DNA of 64,000 nucleotides from contig NZ_FNIV01000015.1 of the NCBI RefSeq assembly GCF_900104135.1, positions 1-64,000 of the forward strand. The letters are read 5' to 3'. Position 1 is the stretch's first letter; each line of letters starts with the position of its first letter. Positions 51,765 to 59,888 of the stretch are shown one piece after another. Source of the DNA: Halomonas shengliensis (GTDB lineage Bacteria; Pseudomonadota; Gammaproteobacteria; Pseudomonadales; Halomonadaceae). The translations under genes and the position numbers were made by a program. The notes under the pieces were generated by a model. The model did not search any database. It saw only the letters and a list, made by a program, of their open reading frames with translations, and was not told where the DNA came from.

Positions 51765-53021
51765 ATGAGCGACCTGGCCACCCGCGCCCCGGCGACGCCG
51801 AGCCTCGACGTCGCGGCGATCCGCGCGGACTTCCCGATCCTCTCGCGCCAGGTGCATGGCAGGCCGCTGGTCTATCTCGATAATGCGGCCACCAGCCAGA
51901 CCCCGCGCCAGGTGATCGCGGCGTTCGACGCCTACTACGGCGGCTACAACGCCAACATCCATCGCGGCCTGCACACCCTGGCCGACGAGGCTACCGCGGC
52001 CTTCGAGGACACCCGGGAGGCGGTGCGCGGCTTCCTCAATGCCACCGACCACCGCGAGATCGTCTTCACCCGTGGCACCACCGAGGCGATCAACCTGGTG
52101 GCCAACAGCTGGGGGCGCGCCAACCTTCGGGCCGGCGACGAGGTGTTGATCTCGCGCCTCGAGCACCACTCCAACATCGTGCCCTGGCAGCTGCTGGCCG
52201 CCGAGCTCGGCTTCACCATCAAGGTGATCCCGGTGGACGCGCGCGGCGTGCTGGACCTCGACGCCTACCGCGCGCTGTTTACCGAGCGCACCCGGCTGGT
52301 GGCGGTCAACCACGTCTCCAACGCCTTCGGCACCGTCAACCCGGTGCGCGAGATGGCGCGGGTGGCGCACGCTCATGGCGCCCGGATCCTGGTGGATGGC
52401 GCCCAGGCGGTGCCGCACCAGGCGGTGGACGTGCGCGACATCGATGCCGACTTCTATGCCTTCTCCGGTCACAAGGTCTATGGCCCCACCGGGGTCGGCG
52501 TGCTCTACGGCAAGGCCGAGCTGCTCGAGGCGATGCCGCCCTGGCAGGGCGGCGGCGAGATGATCGCCACGGTCTCCTTCGAGGCCGGCACCACCTTTGC
52601 CGAGATCCCCCACAAGTTCGAGGCCGGCACCCCGGCCATCGCCGAGGTGATCGCCCTGGGCGAGGCGCTGCGCTGGGTCGCCGGCGTCGGCCTCGACGCC
52701 ATCGGCGCCTGGGAGGCGCGGCTGCTGGCCCACTCCACCCAGCGCGTCTCTGGCATCGAGGGGCTGCGCATCCTCGGCACCGCCCCCGACAAGGCGGGCG
52801 TGCTCTCCTTCGTGGTGGAGGGCGCTCACGCCCAGGACATCGGCCTGTTGATCGACCAGCTGGGGGTGGCGATCCGCACCGGCCACCACTGCGCTCAGCC
52901 GCTGCTGGCCCAGTTCGGGGTGGATGCCACCTGCCGGGCGTCGTTCGCGGCCTACAACACCCTGGAGGAGATCGACGTCTTCGCCGAGTCCCTGGAGCGT
53001 GTCATCGGCATGGTGCGCTAG
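51765..53021 (+). CDS. sufS: Cysteine desulfurase SufS
   Basis: SufS is a PLP enzyme that takes sulfur from cysteine as a persulfide for the SUF scaffold. The 418-residue protein has the PLP lysine Lys237 in FSGHKVYGPTGVGVLYGK, the catalytic Cys376 in RTGHHCAQPL, and the group II start VYLDNAATSQTPRQVIAAFD. ATG 51765 follows AGGAGG. SufS needs a sulfur shuttle (SufE or SufU); neither gene is adjacent here, so a partner elsewhere is implied. sufT follows after 61 bases. Confidence 0.97.
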   Translation: MSDLATRAPATPSLDVAAIRADFPILSRQVHGRPLVYLDNAATSQTPRQVIAAFDAYYGGYNANIHRGLHTLADEATAAFEDTREAVRGFLNATDHREIVFTRGTTEAINLVANSWGRANLRAGDEVLISRLEHHSNIVPWQLLAAELGFTIKVIPVDARGVLDLDAYRALFTERTRLVAVNHVSNAFGTVNPVREMARVAHAHGARILVDGAQAVPHQAVDVRDIDADFYAFSGHKVYGPTGVGVLYGKAELLEAMPPWQGGGEMIATVSFEAGTTFAEIPHKFEAGTPAIAEVIALGEALRWVAGVGLDAIGAWEARLLAHSTQRVSGIEGLRILGTAPDKAGVLSFVVEGAHAQDIGLLIDQLGVAIRTGHHCAQPLLAQFGVDATCRASFAAYNTLEEIDVFAESLERVIGMVR

Positions 53022-53082
53022 GCGGCGAGACCAGACGAACGGCAGGCGGGGTGAGAACCGGAATGACCAGACAAGGAACGCC

Positions 53083-53655
53083 ATGAGCGACATCGAGCAG
53101 ATAGCGAGCCTCCACAAGGGGCAGGAGCTGCCGCTGCAGCGGGACGTGGAGGCGATCTCCATCCCCTTCGGCAAGACCGTAACTCTCGCCGAGGACAGCG
53201 TGGTCAGCGTGATGCAGGCCAAGGGCAGCTCGGTCAGCGTCGGCTTCGAGGGGCGCCTCTACCTGATCGAGGGCGCCAACCTCGATGCCCTGGGCCTGGA
53301 GGCGCTGCCGCGGCCGACCCTGCCCGAGGACGCCTCCGACGAGGCGATCGAGCGGTTCGTGTGGGACCAGCTGCGCACCTGCTTCGACCCCGAGATCCCG
53401 GTCAACATCGTCGACCTGGGGCTGGTCTACGGCTGCCGCATCGAGCGGCTGATCAGCGGCGAGCGCATCGTCACCATCCGCATGACCCTCACCGCCCCGG
53501 GCTGCGGCATGGGCGACGTGATCGCCGCCGATGCCCGCAACAAGATCCTCGGCGCCCCGCAGATCAGCAAGGTGCACACCGAGATCGTCTTCGATCCGCC
53601 CTGGAGCCGTGAGATGATGAGCGACGAGGCCAAGCTCGAGCTCGGCATGTTCTGA
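53083..53655 (+). CDS. sufT: Fe-S assembly factor SufT (DUF59/MIP18 family)
   Basis: The 190-residue protein has an N-terminal domain with AEDSVVSVMQAKGSSVSVGF and a C-terminal DUF59 domain: TCFDPEIPVNIVDLGLVYGC, then MTLTAPGCGMGDVIAADARN with the conserved Cys and VHTEIVFDPPWSREMMSDEA. SufT helps deliver or mature Fe-S clusters, especially when demand is high. ATG 53083 follows AAGGA. Its stop (TGA) shares one base with a possible ATG of the next gene. Confidence 0.95.
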   Translation: MSDIEQIASLHKGQELPLQRDVEAISIPFGKTVTLAEDSVVSVMQAKGSSVSVGFEGRLYLIEGANLDALGLEALPRPTLPEDASDEAIERFVWDQLRTCFDPEIPVNIVDLGLVYGCRIERLISGERIVTIRMTLTAPGCGMGDVIAADARNKILGAPQISKVHTEIVFDPPWSREMMSDEAKLELGMF

Positions 53656-53720
53656 TGACCCGGCGCGATGCCGGGCAGGGTGGACGAGAGGCGCACAGTC
53701 GCCGGGGCGGGGAGAGGCCG

Positions 53721-54443
53721 ATGACGCGGATGGCATGGCGGCTGTTCCGGGCCCTGCTGATGGCCCTGGGGGCGGCGGTACTGCTGCTGGTGGTGCTGGT
53801 GCTCGCCGGCAACCTCTGGGTGCTCGGCCAGACCCGGGAGCGCATCGCGCATGACCTCGCCGAGTGCCGTCCCGAGGCGGTCGGCATCGTCTTCGGCACC
53901 TCGCACTGGACCCGTAGCGGGGTGCGCAACCCCTACTTCGAGGCGCGCATGAGCGCCGCCGCCCGGCTGGTGCGCCTGGGGCAGGTCGACCACCTGCTGC
54001 TCTCCGGCGACAACCGCACCCTGGCCTACAACGAGCCCATCACCATGTGGCGTGACCTGCGCGCCCGGCGTGTCGCCGACCGCGCCATGACCCTGGACTA
54101 CGCCGGCTTCAGCACCTTCGATACCCTGGCCCGGGCCAGGGAGGTGTTCGGGGTCGAGCGCGCGCTGCTGATCACCCAGGCGTGGCACCTGCCCCGGGCG
54201 CTGTTCATCGCCGAGGCGCTGGGGCTGGAGGTGCAGGGGTGTGCGGTGCCGGCGTCGCCGGTGGCGGGGCAGTGGCGGCTCGAGGCGCGGGAGTGGCTGG
54301 CCCGGGTGGCCACCCTGGGGGATCTCTACCTGTGGGGACGTGAGCCCTACTTCCTGGGGCCCAAGGAGCCGCTCGAGATCGTGCCGGGAGCCGGCCACGA
54401 CGCCTGGTGGCTCGACACCCCGGGCTCCCCGGCGCAGCGCTGA
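53721..54443 (+). CDS. SanA/YdcF-like DUF218 protein
   Basis: The ~240-residue inner-membrane protein has one N-terminal helix (LFRALLMALGAAVLLLVVLV) and a DUF218 domain: VGIVFGTSHWTRSGVRNPYF, QVDHLLLSGDNRTLAYNEP, then FSTFDTLARAREVFGVERAL and AWHLPRALFIAEALGLEVQG. This matches SanA (envelope barrier function, vancomycin sensitivity) better than the shorter YdcF. ATG 53721 follows GGGGAGAGG. An in-frame ATG at 53655, overlapping the sufT stop, would add 22 hydrophilic residues and is less likely but would couple it to the SUF operon. Confidence 0.85.
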   Translation: MTRMAWRLFRALLMALGAAVLLLVVLVLAGNLWVLGQTRERIAHDLAECRPEAVGIVFGTSHWTRSGVRNPYFEARMSAAARLVRLGQVDHLLLSGDNRTLAYNEPITMWRDLRARRVADRAMTLDYAGFSTFDTLARAREVFGVERALLITQAWHLPRALFIAEALGLEVQGCAVPASPVAGQWRLEAREWLARVATLGDLYLWGREPYFLGPKEPLEIVPGAGHDAWWLDTPGSPAQR

Positions 54444-54458
54444 GGCGGGGGTGCCTGT

Positions 54459-54908
54459 TCAGCGCCGCCTGGGGCGGCTCTTCTGCAGGGCGTAGAGCTC
54501 GCGGATCAGCGCCCGGCAGCCCTTCCAGCACTCCTCCACCTTGGGCTCCAGGGCGTCGGGCAGGGGGTGGGTCATCAGGTTGGAGAGGGCCTGCATCAGT
54601 ACCCGCTCCTGCTCCAGCAGCTCGCCGATCACCACCTGGCTCTCGTTGCCGACGAAGCTCTTCAGTCGGCTCCACAGCCACATGTAGTCGTCACGCTCGA
54701 CGTCGGCGTCGCGAGGCAGCATGCTCAGGTGTTCGCGGGCCAGCTCCTGCAGCTCGCGCATCGACCGCCCGCGTGCCTCGTAGTGTGGCTTCAGGCTGTC
54801 GCGCAGCGACGGTCGCAGGCGCTCCAGGTTGTCCTGGAAATAGTCGATGCTGTCGGCCAGCGCTTCCAGCACGCTGTCCATCGCCACCTGGCGATTGTCG
54901 AGAAACAT
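54459..54908 (-). CDS. Conserved helical protein of unknown function (149 aa)
   Basis: The protein is almost wholly helical: SVLEALADSIDYFQDNLERL, SLRDSLKPHYEARGRSMREL, then DDYMWLWSRLKSFVGNESQV and VIGELLEQERVLMQALSNLM. It resembles a four-helix bundle of the ferritin-like/DUF2383 kind, with several acidic residues but no clear metal-binding ExxH. No signal peptide is seen. The family is not certain. Leftward transcription ends 15 bases from the convergent SanA-like gene. A 114-base gap separates its start from rimK on the same strand. Confidence 0.7.
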   Translation of the reverse strand: MFLDNRQVAMDSVLEALADSIDYFQDNLERLRPSLRDSLKPHYEARGRSMRELQELAREHLSMLPRDADVERDDYMWLWSRLKSFVGNESQVVIGELLEQERVLMQALSNLMTHPLPDALEPKVEECWKGCRALIRELYALQKSRPRRR

Positions 54909-55022
54909 GAGCGGTCACCCCCCTTTGGTGACGCAGATTGTGGCCGGGAAAACACTGTTTTTCTACCCCCGGGCGGCGAAACCCGTCATGCCCATTGGGC
55001 CTGGCCGGTGCCGATTCGGCAA

Positions 55023-55931
55023 TTACCCCTTGGGCTTAGGCGGCGCCTTGCGGGCCGGGGCGGCGTTCTTCTCCAGATGCTCGATGATCAGGCCGGCGAT
55101 GTCCTTGCCGGTGGCGCTTTCGATTCCCTGAAGCCCGGGGGAGGAGTTGACCTCCATGATCACCGGGCCGTGGTTGGAGCGAAGCAGGTCGACGCCGGCG
55201 ACCCGCAGCCCCATCGCCTTGGCGGCACGGATCGCCGTGGAGCGCTCCTCGGGAGTGATGCGGATCACGCTGGCGGTGCCGCCGCGGTGCAGGTTGGAGC
55301 GAAACTCGCCTTCGGCGGCCTGTCGCTTCATCGAGGCCACCACCTTGTCGCCGATCACGAAGCAGCGGATGTCGGCGCCCTTAGCCTCCTTGATGTACTC
55401 CTGCACCATGATATTGGCCTTCATGCCCATGAAGGCCTGGATCACGCTCTCGGCGGCCTGGTTGGTCTCGGCCAGCACCACCCCGATGCCCTGGGTGCCC
55501 TCCAGCAGCTTGATCACCAGCGGGGCGCCCCTGACCATGGTGATCAGGTCGGGGATGTCGTCAGGGGAGTGGGCGAAGCCGGTGATCGGCAGCCCCAGCC
55601 CCTTGCGCGACAGCAGCTGCAGGGAGCGCAGCTTGTCCCGGGAGCGCGTGATGGAGACGTTGTCGTTGAGCACGTAGGTGCCCATCATCTCGAACTGGCG
55701 CAGCACCGCGCAGCCGTAGAAGGTGATCGAGGAGCCGATGCGCGGGATCACCGCGTCGAAGGGCTCCAGCTCCTCCCCCTTGTAGTGGATCGAGGGGTGG
55801 TGCGAGGCGATGCTCATGTAGCAGCGCAGGGTGTCTACCACCCGCGCGCTGTGGCCGCGCTGTTCGGCGGCCTCGATCAGGCGCCGGGTGGAGTAGAGGT
55901 TGCGATTGCGTGACAGCAGCGCGATATGCAT
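55023..55931 (-). CDS. rimK: Ribosomal protein S6 glutamate ligase RimK
   Basis: RimK adds glutamate residues to the C-terminus of ribosomal protein S6, altering translation. The 302-residue ATP-grasp protein has [74 protein letters not shown] and the metal site [20 protein letters not shown]. An additional Lys/Pro/Ala-rich tail follows. rimB lies 28 bases upstream on the same strand, as in Pseudomonas rimABK, where the system is linked to adaptation and motility. The third Pseudomonas gene, rimA, is not apparent here. Confidence 0.95.
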   Translation of the reverse strand: MHIALLSRNRNLYSTRRLIEAAEQRGHSARVVDTLRCYMSIASHHPSIHYKGEELEPFDAVIPRIGSSITFYGCAVLRQFEMMGTYVLNDNVSITRSRDKLRSLQLLSRKGLGLPITGFAHSPDDIPDLITMVRGAPLVIKLLEGTQGIGVVLAETNQAAESVIQAFMGMKANIMVQEYIKEAKGADIRCFVIGDKVVASMKRQAAEGEFRSNLHRGGTASVIRITPEERSTAIRAAKAMGLRVAGVDLLRSNHGPVIMEVNSSPGLQGIESATGKDIAGLIIEHLEKNAAPARKAPPKPKG

Positions 55932-55959
55932 CGGGTGACTCCGGGTGGGGCCTGTGGGC

Positions 55960-56406
55960 TCAGGGTTCGCCGTGCAGGAAGGCGGCGCCGGGCGCCACCA
56001 GCAGGCGGCGCAGGGCGCGACGCCCCAGCAGCATGGGATGGCGCATGTCGCGCCGGTCGGTCAGGGTCAGCTCCACCTGGTACGAAAGCGAGCCGAGGCG
56101 CATGGGGGTGCGGATCACGTAGCGCCACTCCTCCTGGCCGTTGGAGCTGCGTACCTTGCGCCGGTCATGCAGGTGCATGCGGAACACATGGGGCGGCGTC
56201 TCGGGGCCGCCGCTGCGGGTGGTGAAGCTGACCCACAGGTGGCCCTCCTCCTCGAAGGACTCGATGTCCTCGGCATGCAGCGCCGAGGTGCGCGCCCCGG
56301 TGTCCGCCTTGGCGCAGAGGGTCAGGTGCATCTCCGGCAGCTCGACCATCTCGCGGCGACCGATCACCGCCTTGGGGGTGTAGGGGAGTTCCTTCATCGT
56401 CGTCAT
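55960..56406 (-). CDS. rimB: RimB-type ATP-dependent zinc protease family protein
   Basis: The 148-residue protein has the Zn_protease (PF05618-type) pattern: [40 protein letters not shown] (an aspartyl-protease-like DTGA), then [20 protein letters not shown] and [20 protein letters not shown]. In Pseudomonas, RimB works with RimK to adjust S6 glutamylation. ATG 56406 is used; ATG 56397 is three codons on. It lies 14 bases after the DUF3549 gene and 28 bases before rimK, so the three genes form one leftward operon. Confidence 0.88.
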   Translation of the reverse strand: MTTMKELPYTPKAVIGRREMVELPEMHLTLCAKADTGARTSALHAEDIESFEEEGHLWVSFTTRSGGPETPPHVFRMHLHDRRKVRSSNGQEEWRYVIRTPMRLGSLSYQVELTLTDRRDMRHPMLLGRRALRRLLVAPGAAFLHGEP

Positions 56407-56420
56407 GCTCGTTCTCGCCG

Positions 56421-57440
56421 TCAGCGCGTCAGGGCGGCGAGGCGCCGGCCGACCGGGGAGTCGGCGCTGGCCTCGCGCAGGGTCATCAGCAGCGGCAGCC
56501 GCAGCCGGGGGATCAGCGCCAGGTCGCGGGCCACGCGGGTGAAGTCGGCCCGCTCGCACTCGGCCAGGCGCGTCAGGTAGCGCGGCAGCCGCTCGCCGTC
56601 CTCCAGGTGCTGCCAGCCGCGGGCGGCGATGGCCGCCAGCAGGTCCGGGCCGCAGGCGTGGGGGTCGGCCAGCAGGCTGTCGAACCAGGCCCCGGCCTCC
56701 GCGGCCGGGGCGGCGGCGCGCAGGCAGGCGCACAGCGCCTCCACGTCGCCGGCGGCGGCCGCCGCCTCGCCACGGGCTCGCAGGGCGGCGGCCAGCGGTG
56801 CGTCGATGGCCACATGCTCCAGGCAGTAGCACAGCGAGGTGAGCACCTCGCCGGGCAGCCCGGGCAGGGCGGCGGCCAGCTGGCGGCGCGCCGCGTCATC
56901 CATGCGCACCACGAAGTCGGCCAGCCCCTGGAGGCCCAGGGCCTGCCAGTCCAGCGCCTGCTGCCCGCTCAGGTAGGCCTCCACCGGTTCCAGGTGCTGG
57001 CTGGCCGGCTCGCCCAGGTCGAGGCGGGCGCGGGCGTGGAGCAGCGCCTGGAAGGGCAGCGAGGGGGTGAAGGCAAGCGGGTTGTCCTGCATCAGGTTAT
57101 CCACCGCCTCGCTCTCCTCGCGGCCGACGCTCGCCACGCTGCGCCCCAGTGTCTCCAGCAGGCGCTGCACGAAGGCGTCCCGGGGCGCGGGGTCGAGATG
57201 GCCCTGTTCGTCCAGCGGCAGGGCCAGGAACCAGATCACAGGCTCGGGCATGTCGCCCAGGCGGAATACCAGGCCCAGGCGCGCCTGGCCCTGCCAGGGC
57301 AGCGGCCAGGGCGCCTCGCCGGCCTCGAGGGCCGCCAGGGTCGCCATCTCGCAGGGCTCGACGCGGCGGCCCAGGTGGTAGAGCCGCACCTCGGCACCGC
57401 TGCGCACGAAGAAGTCGTGAAGGGTGTGGATGGGTCGCAT
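56421..57440 (-). CDS. DUF3549 family protein
   Basis: The 339-residue protein matches the DUF3549 family of Pseudomonas and relatives: MRPIHTLHDFFVRSGAEVRL, YHLGRRVEPCEMATLAALEA, then ESEAVDNLMQDNPLAFTPSL and EAYLSGQQALDWQALGLQGL. It is a soluble, helical, Ala/Leu-rich protein without signal peptide, and its function is unknown. Its position directly upstream of rimB-rimK (14-base gap) hints at a role in the same ribosome-modification process. The start at 57440 is preferred over a longer frame to 57527 that reads into the promoter region. Confidence 0.85.
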   Translation of the reverse strand: MRPIHTLHDFFVRSGAEVRLYHLGRRVEPCEMATLAALEAGEAPWPLPWQGQARLGLVFRLGDMPEPVIWFLALPLDEQGHLDPAPRDAFVQRLLETLGRSVASVGREESEAVDNLMQDNPLAFTPSLPFQALLHARARLDLGEPASQHLEPVEAYLSGQQALDWQALGLQGLADFVVRMDDAARRQLAAALPGLPGEVLTSLCYCLEHVAIDAPLAAALRARGEAAAAAGDVEALCACLRAAAPAAEAGAWFDSLLADPHACGPDLLAAIAARGWQHLEDGERLPRYLTRLAECERADFTRVARDLALIPRLRLPLLMTLREASADSPVGRRLAALTR

Positions 57441-57749
57441 GGCATCTCCGCGTGTTGGAGCGTGCACTCTACCGCGGCACCGTCGGGCTGTCAGCCATCC
57501 GGCACGGCCTGGTGCGGTGCTGGTCAAATCGTGATCGATCCTCGCCGGTGCCCATGCTGGCTGGGCTGGCGCGCTCTTTCCAGCGCTTATCCACAGGCCC
57601 GTTCACGGAAACTGTGAATGCCGTGTCCCGCGGGTGGCCAGTCGCCATCCCGGCCGGGATAATGGGCCACCGGAGACGAAGACTGGCGCCAAGGCCAGGC
57701 TGTTCAGGCCATGCTATTCAGGCCAGGTTATTCACGAGAGAGGAGTGCG
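57441..57749. other. DUF3549-yqcC divergent intergenic region
   Basis: This 309-base gap holds no gene. It contains one perfect DnaA-type box TTATCCACA (57587-57595) and three tandem 14-base repeats (57693-57734) just before yqcC. The rest shows no hairpin or clear promoter to me, though the region around 57530-57545 and the repeats are less GC-rich than the coding DNA. Confidence 0.6.
57693..57734 (+). repeat. Three tandem 14-bp direct repeats upstream of yqcC
   Basis: GGCCAGGCTGTTCA (57693-57706), GGCCATGCTATTCA (57707-57720) and GGCCAGGTTATTCA (57721-57734) are direct repeats differing at one to three bases. They end 15 bases before the yqcC start codon and thus overlap its 5' leader or promoter. 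TATTCA/TTATTC within them could act as -10-like or regulator half-sites. Confidence 0.8.
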
Positions 57750-58082
57750 ATGAGCGTTCACGACGAGCTCGACCAGGCCCTGCGCCGGCTCGAGGCGACC
57801 ATGAAGGCGGCCAGCCTGTGGCGCATGGAGCAGCCCGAGCCTGAGGCCTTCGACAGCCAGCAGCCCTTCTGTGTGGACACCATGGCGCTGCCCCAGTGGC
57901 TGCGCTTCGTGTTCATCGCCCGGCTCGACGATCTGGTGGCGCGTCGCGGCCCCATGCCGGCGCGCTGCGAGGTGGCGCCGGCGCTGGACGCCTACCTGGC
58001 CCAGGCGGGCGTGCGCGCTAGCGACCGCCTGCTGCTCCGCCAGGCGATGGAAGAGGTCGACCGCCTGGTCACCGAGAACTGA
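57750..58082 (+). CDS. yqcC: YqcC family protein
   Basis: The 110-residue helical protein fits the YqcC family: LDQALRRLEATMKAASLWRM, the PFCVDTMALPQWLRFVFIAR signature and LLLRQAMEEVDRLVTEN at the end. It is a small cytoplasmic protein, usually found beside tRNA-modification or pseudouridine synthase (truC) genes in E. coli; truC is not next to it here. Function unknown. ATG 57750 follows GAGGAG. The gamma-glutamylcyclotransferase gene begins 9 bases after its stop, so the two are cotranscribed. Confidence 0.88.
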   Translation: MSVHDELDQALRRLEATMKAASLWRMEQPEPEAFDSQQPFCVDTMALPQWLRFVFIARLDDLVARRGPMPARCEVAPALDAYLAQAGVRASDRLLLRQAMEEVDRLVTEN

Positions 58083-58091
58083 GACCGCGGG

Positions 58092-58592
58092 ATGCCCTAC
58101 TACTTTGCCTATGGCAGCAACATGAACCCCGCCCGCGTCGCCGCCCGTATCGGCTCCACCCGCCGGGTGCTGGCCGGCGTGCTGCATGACCACGCGTTGC
58201 GCTTCGACAAGGCGTCCCGGGTGGTGGGCATCGCCCACGCCAACGTGGTGCCCCGGCCGGGGGAGCGGGTCGAGGGGGCGCTGTTCGAGCTCGAGCATCC
58301 CGGCCAGATCCGGGACATGGATCCCTTCGAGGGCTACCCCCGCGAGTACGATCGTCACCGCCTGCCGGTCGCGACCCGGGAGGGGACCCTGGAGGCCTGG
58401 GTCTATATCGCCGCGCCGGGTACCACCGCCGAGGCGCTGCGCCCGGCGCGGGAGTACCTCGAGCACCTGCTGGCCGGCGAGCCCTTCCTTAGCCCTGGCT
58501 ACCATGCGCGGCTCTCGGCGGTGGAGGCGGTCGACGGGCTCGACGAGGCGACCCTCGCCGCCCTCGGCCTCTCTCGGCAAACGCCACGCTGA
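58092..58592 (+). CDS. Gamma-glutamylcyclotransferase family protein
   Basis: The 166-residue GGCT-fold protein starts with the YGSN motif (MPYYFAYGSNMNPARVAARI), contains RVEGALFELEHPGQIRDMDP and has the catalytic-Glu-like PFEGYPREYDRHRLPV. A C-terminal EYLEHLLAGEPFLSPGYHAR follows. Such enzymes release 5-oxoproline from gamma-glutamyl compounds. The substrate (glutathione, gamma-glutamyl amines or other) is not deducible. It is coupled to yqcC and followed by a 30-base perfect palindrome that ends the operon. Confidence 0.88.
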   Translation: MPYYFAYGSNMNPARVAARIGSTRRVLAGVLHDHALRFDKASRVVGIAHANVVPRPGERVEGALFELEHPGQIRDMDPFEGYPREYDRHRLPVATREGTLEAWVYIAAPGTTAEALRPAREYLEHLLAGEPFLSPGYHARLSAVEAVDGLDEATLAALGLSRQTPR

Positions 58593-58630
58593 AGGCGGCC
58601 CTGACGCGACCCGCCGCCGACCCGAAACGC

Positions 58631-58660
58631 GACGAGGCCCGCCATATGGCGGGCCTCGTC
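58631..58660. terminator. Perfect palindromic terminator between GGCT and ompW genes
   Basis: GACGAGGCCCGCCAT (58631-58645) and its exact inverse complement (58646-58660) form a 30-base perfect palindrome between convergent genes. The terminal GACGA/TCGTC ends and adjacent bases offer limited T-richness. Confidence 0.75.
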
Positions 58661-58677
58661 GTGTGCTGCGGGGGCGA

Positions 58678-59337
58678 TCAGAAGCGGTAGCTGATGCCGC
58701 CCATCACCACCACCGGGTCGATCTCGACCTTGCCTGCGTCTATTCCGGCGATCTTGGCATCGGAGTCGATATCCATGTACCAGACCGCGCCATTGAGGGC
58801 CCAGTGCTCGTCGATCAGCAGGTCCACGCCCAGCTGGCCGACGGCACCCCAGGAATCATCGAGTTCGACGTCAACATCACCTACACCGGCAACGGTAGCC
58901 TTTTCGTCGGAGAACTTGGTGTAGTTGACGCCCACGCCCACATAGGGTTGGACATAGGCGTCGGTGCCACCCAGCGGGTAGTACTGCAGGGTCAGGGTCG
59001 GCGGCAGGTGGTCGGTAGAGCCGCTGGCGGCGCCACCGCCGAGTGTAAAGTCATGATCGAAGGGCTCGGCGGCCAGCAGCTCCACGCCCAGCTTGTCGGT
59101 GAAGCGATAGCCCAGGGTAAAGGCGAAGGCGCTATCGTCACCTACATCGGTTTCCAGCCCATACGCGTCGATTGCCACGGCATCCAACGAGCCGTTATCG
59201 CTCTTGGGCTCGACCTTGGCCACGCCGATGCGGGTAAAGAAGTCGCCGGCGCCGTAGGCGAAGGCCTGGGTGCTGGCAGTGACGGCGGTGGCGGCCACGC
59301 CGGCGGCGATCAGGGTGGAGAGGGGGCTCTTGCGCAT
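58678..59337 (-). CDS. ompW: Outer membrane protein OmpW family
   Basis: The 219-residue eight-stranded beta-barrel precursor has a Sec signal (MRKSPLSTLIAAGVAATAVT, cleavage after STQAFA), a soluble start YGAGDFFTRIGVAKVEPKSD, the TLGYRFTDKLGVELLAAEPF pattern, and ends with ISYRF, whose terminal Phe is the outer-membrane insertion signal. OmpW channels pass small hydrophobic molecules and respond to salt, oxygen and stress. An upstream in-frame extension to 59379 is not needed. An FNR/Anr-like dyad at 59422-59435 with a TACACT -10 is centred at -41.5, matching known oxygen control of ompW in enterobacteria. Confidence 0.93.
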   Translation of the reverse strand: MRKSPLSTLIAAGVAATAVTASTQAFAYGAGDFFTRIGVAKVEPKSDNGSLDAVAIDAYGLETDVGDDSAFAFTLGYRFTDKLGVELLAAEPFDHDFTLGGGAASGSTDHLPPTLTLQYYPLGGTDAYVQPYVGVGVNYTKFSDEKATVAGVGDVDVELDDSWGAVGQLGVDLLIDEHWALNGAVWYMDIDSDAKIAGIDAGKVEIDPVVVMGGISYRF

Positions 59338-59393
59338 GGTGTGGGCTCCTGCTGGCTCGGGTGCGGCACGACGCCGCATGGGAAGATAAGTTC

Positions 59394-59435
59394 AGTGTAG
59401 CCGCCGTTACCGATAGAGGAATTGATCCAGCGCAA
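59394..59435 (-). promoter_or_regulatory. FNR/Anr-like box and -10 for ompW
   Basis: Read on the minus strand, TTGCGCTGGATCAA (59422-59435) matches TTGAT-N4-ATCAA at 8 of 10 fixed positions. TACACT at 59394-59399 is a good -10, giving a start near 59387 and placing the dyad centre at -41.5. The spacing is identical to that of the universal stress gene promoter. Confidence 0.6.
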
Positions 59436-59584
59436 GGGAATGATGCAGTGCGGTGAAGTGCCGCTTCGGGGCTGCTTCTGTCGCGAGGTCCACCGGCCCA
59501 TGGGCGAGTCGCCGGCCGGCGACAGTCGCCGAATTCGCCGCGATCGGCTTCACTAGGGGAGGGGAGAGCCATGGAGGAGCCGCA

Positions 59585-59866
59585 ATGGGAGACGCGAGCC
59601 CGCGGGACGACTACCGCCTGACCCTGGCGGAGCTGCTGCTGGCCGCCGGCCTGGCGGTGTGGCTGCTGCTCGAGCCGGAGCTGATCGCTGCCCTGCCCAT
59701 GGCGCTGCGGCTGCCGCTGGTCCTGCTGGGGGCCGCTACCCTGGGGGTGGCCTTCGCCGCGCCGCTGTCGCCGGAGCGTGGCAGGCGGGCTCCGTTCCCC
59801 GCCTGGCGGCTGGTCGCGCTGGTCGCCTTCGCACTGCTGCTGGGGGCAAGGTCCCTCGCTGGCTAG
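59585..59866 (+). CDS. Small integral membrane protein (93 aa), unknown function
   Basis: The protein has three hydrophobic segments (LAELLLAAGLAVWLLL, LRLPLVLLGAATLGVAFAA, WRLVALVAFALLLGA) and a polar charged N-terminus (MGDASPRDDYR). I do not recognise the family. ATG 59585 follows GGAGGAG. A separate ATG at 59571, behind the very strong AGGGGAGGGGAGAG site, opens a 16-codon frame that overlaps this gene's start, so a coupling leader or a mis-assigned start is possible. It converges on putA, with a palindrome at 59889-59912 between them. Confidence 0.55.
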   Translation: MGDASPRDDYRLTLAELLLAAGLAVWLLLEPELIAALPMALRLPLVLLGAATLGVAFAAPLSPERGRRAPFPAWRLVALVAFALLLGARSLAG

Positions 59867-59888
59867 CCCCACCGAGGCGCCATACGCC

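Noticed and set aside
50439-53222. Minus-strand 927-codon frame opposite sufD-sufS-sufT
   Set aside because: It spans three real genes on the other strand and its product has His/Val/Gly/Gln-rich composition typical of antisense frames in high-GC DNA.
57587-57595. Replication origin
   Set aside because: Only one DnaA box, with no AT-rich element and none of dnaA, dnaN, gidA or parAB nearby.
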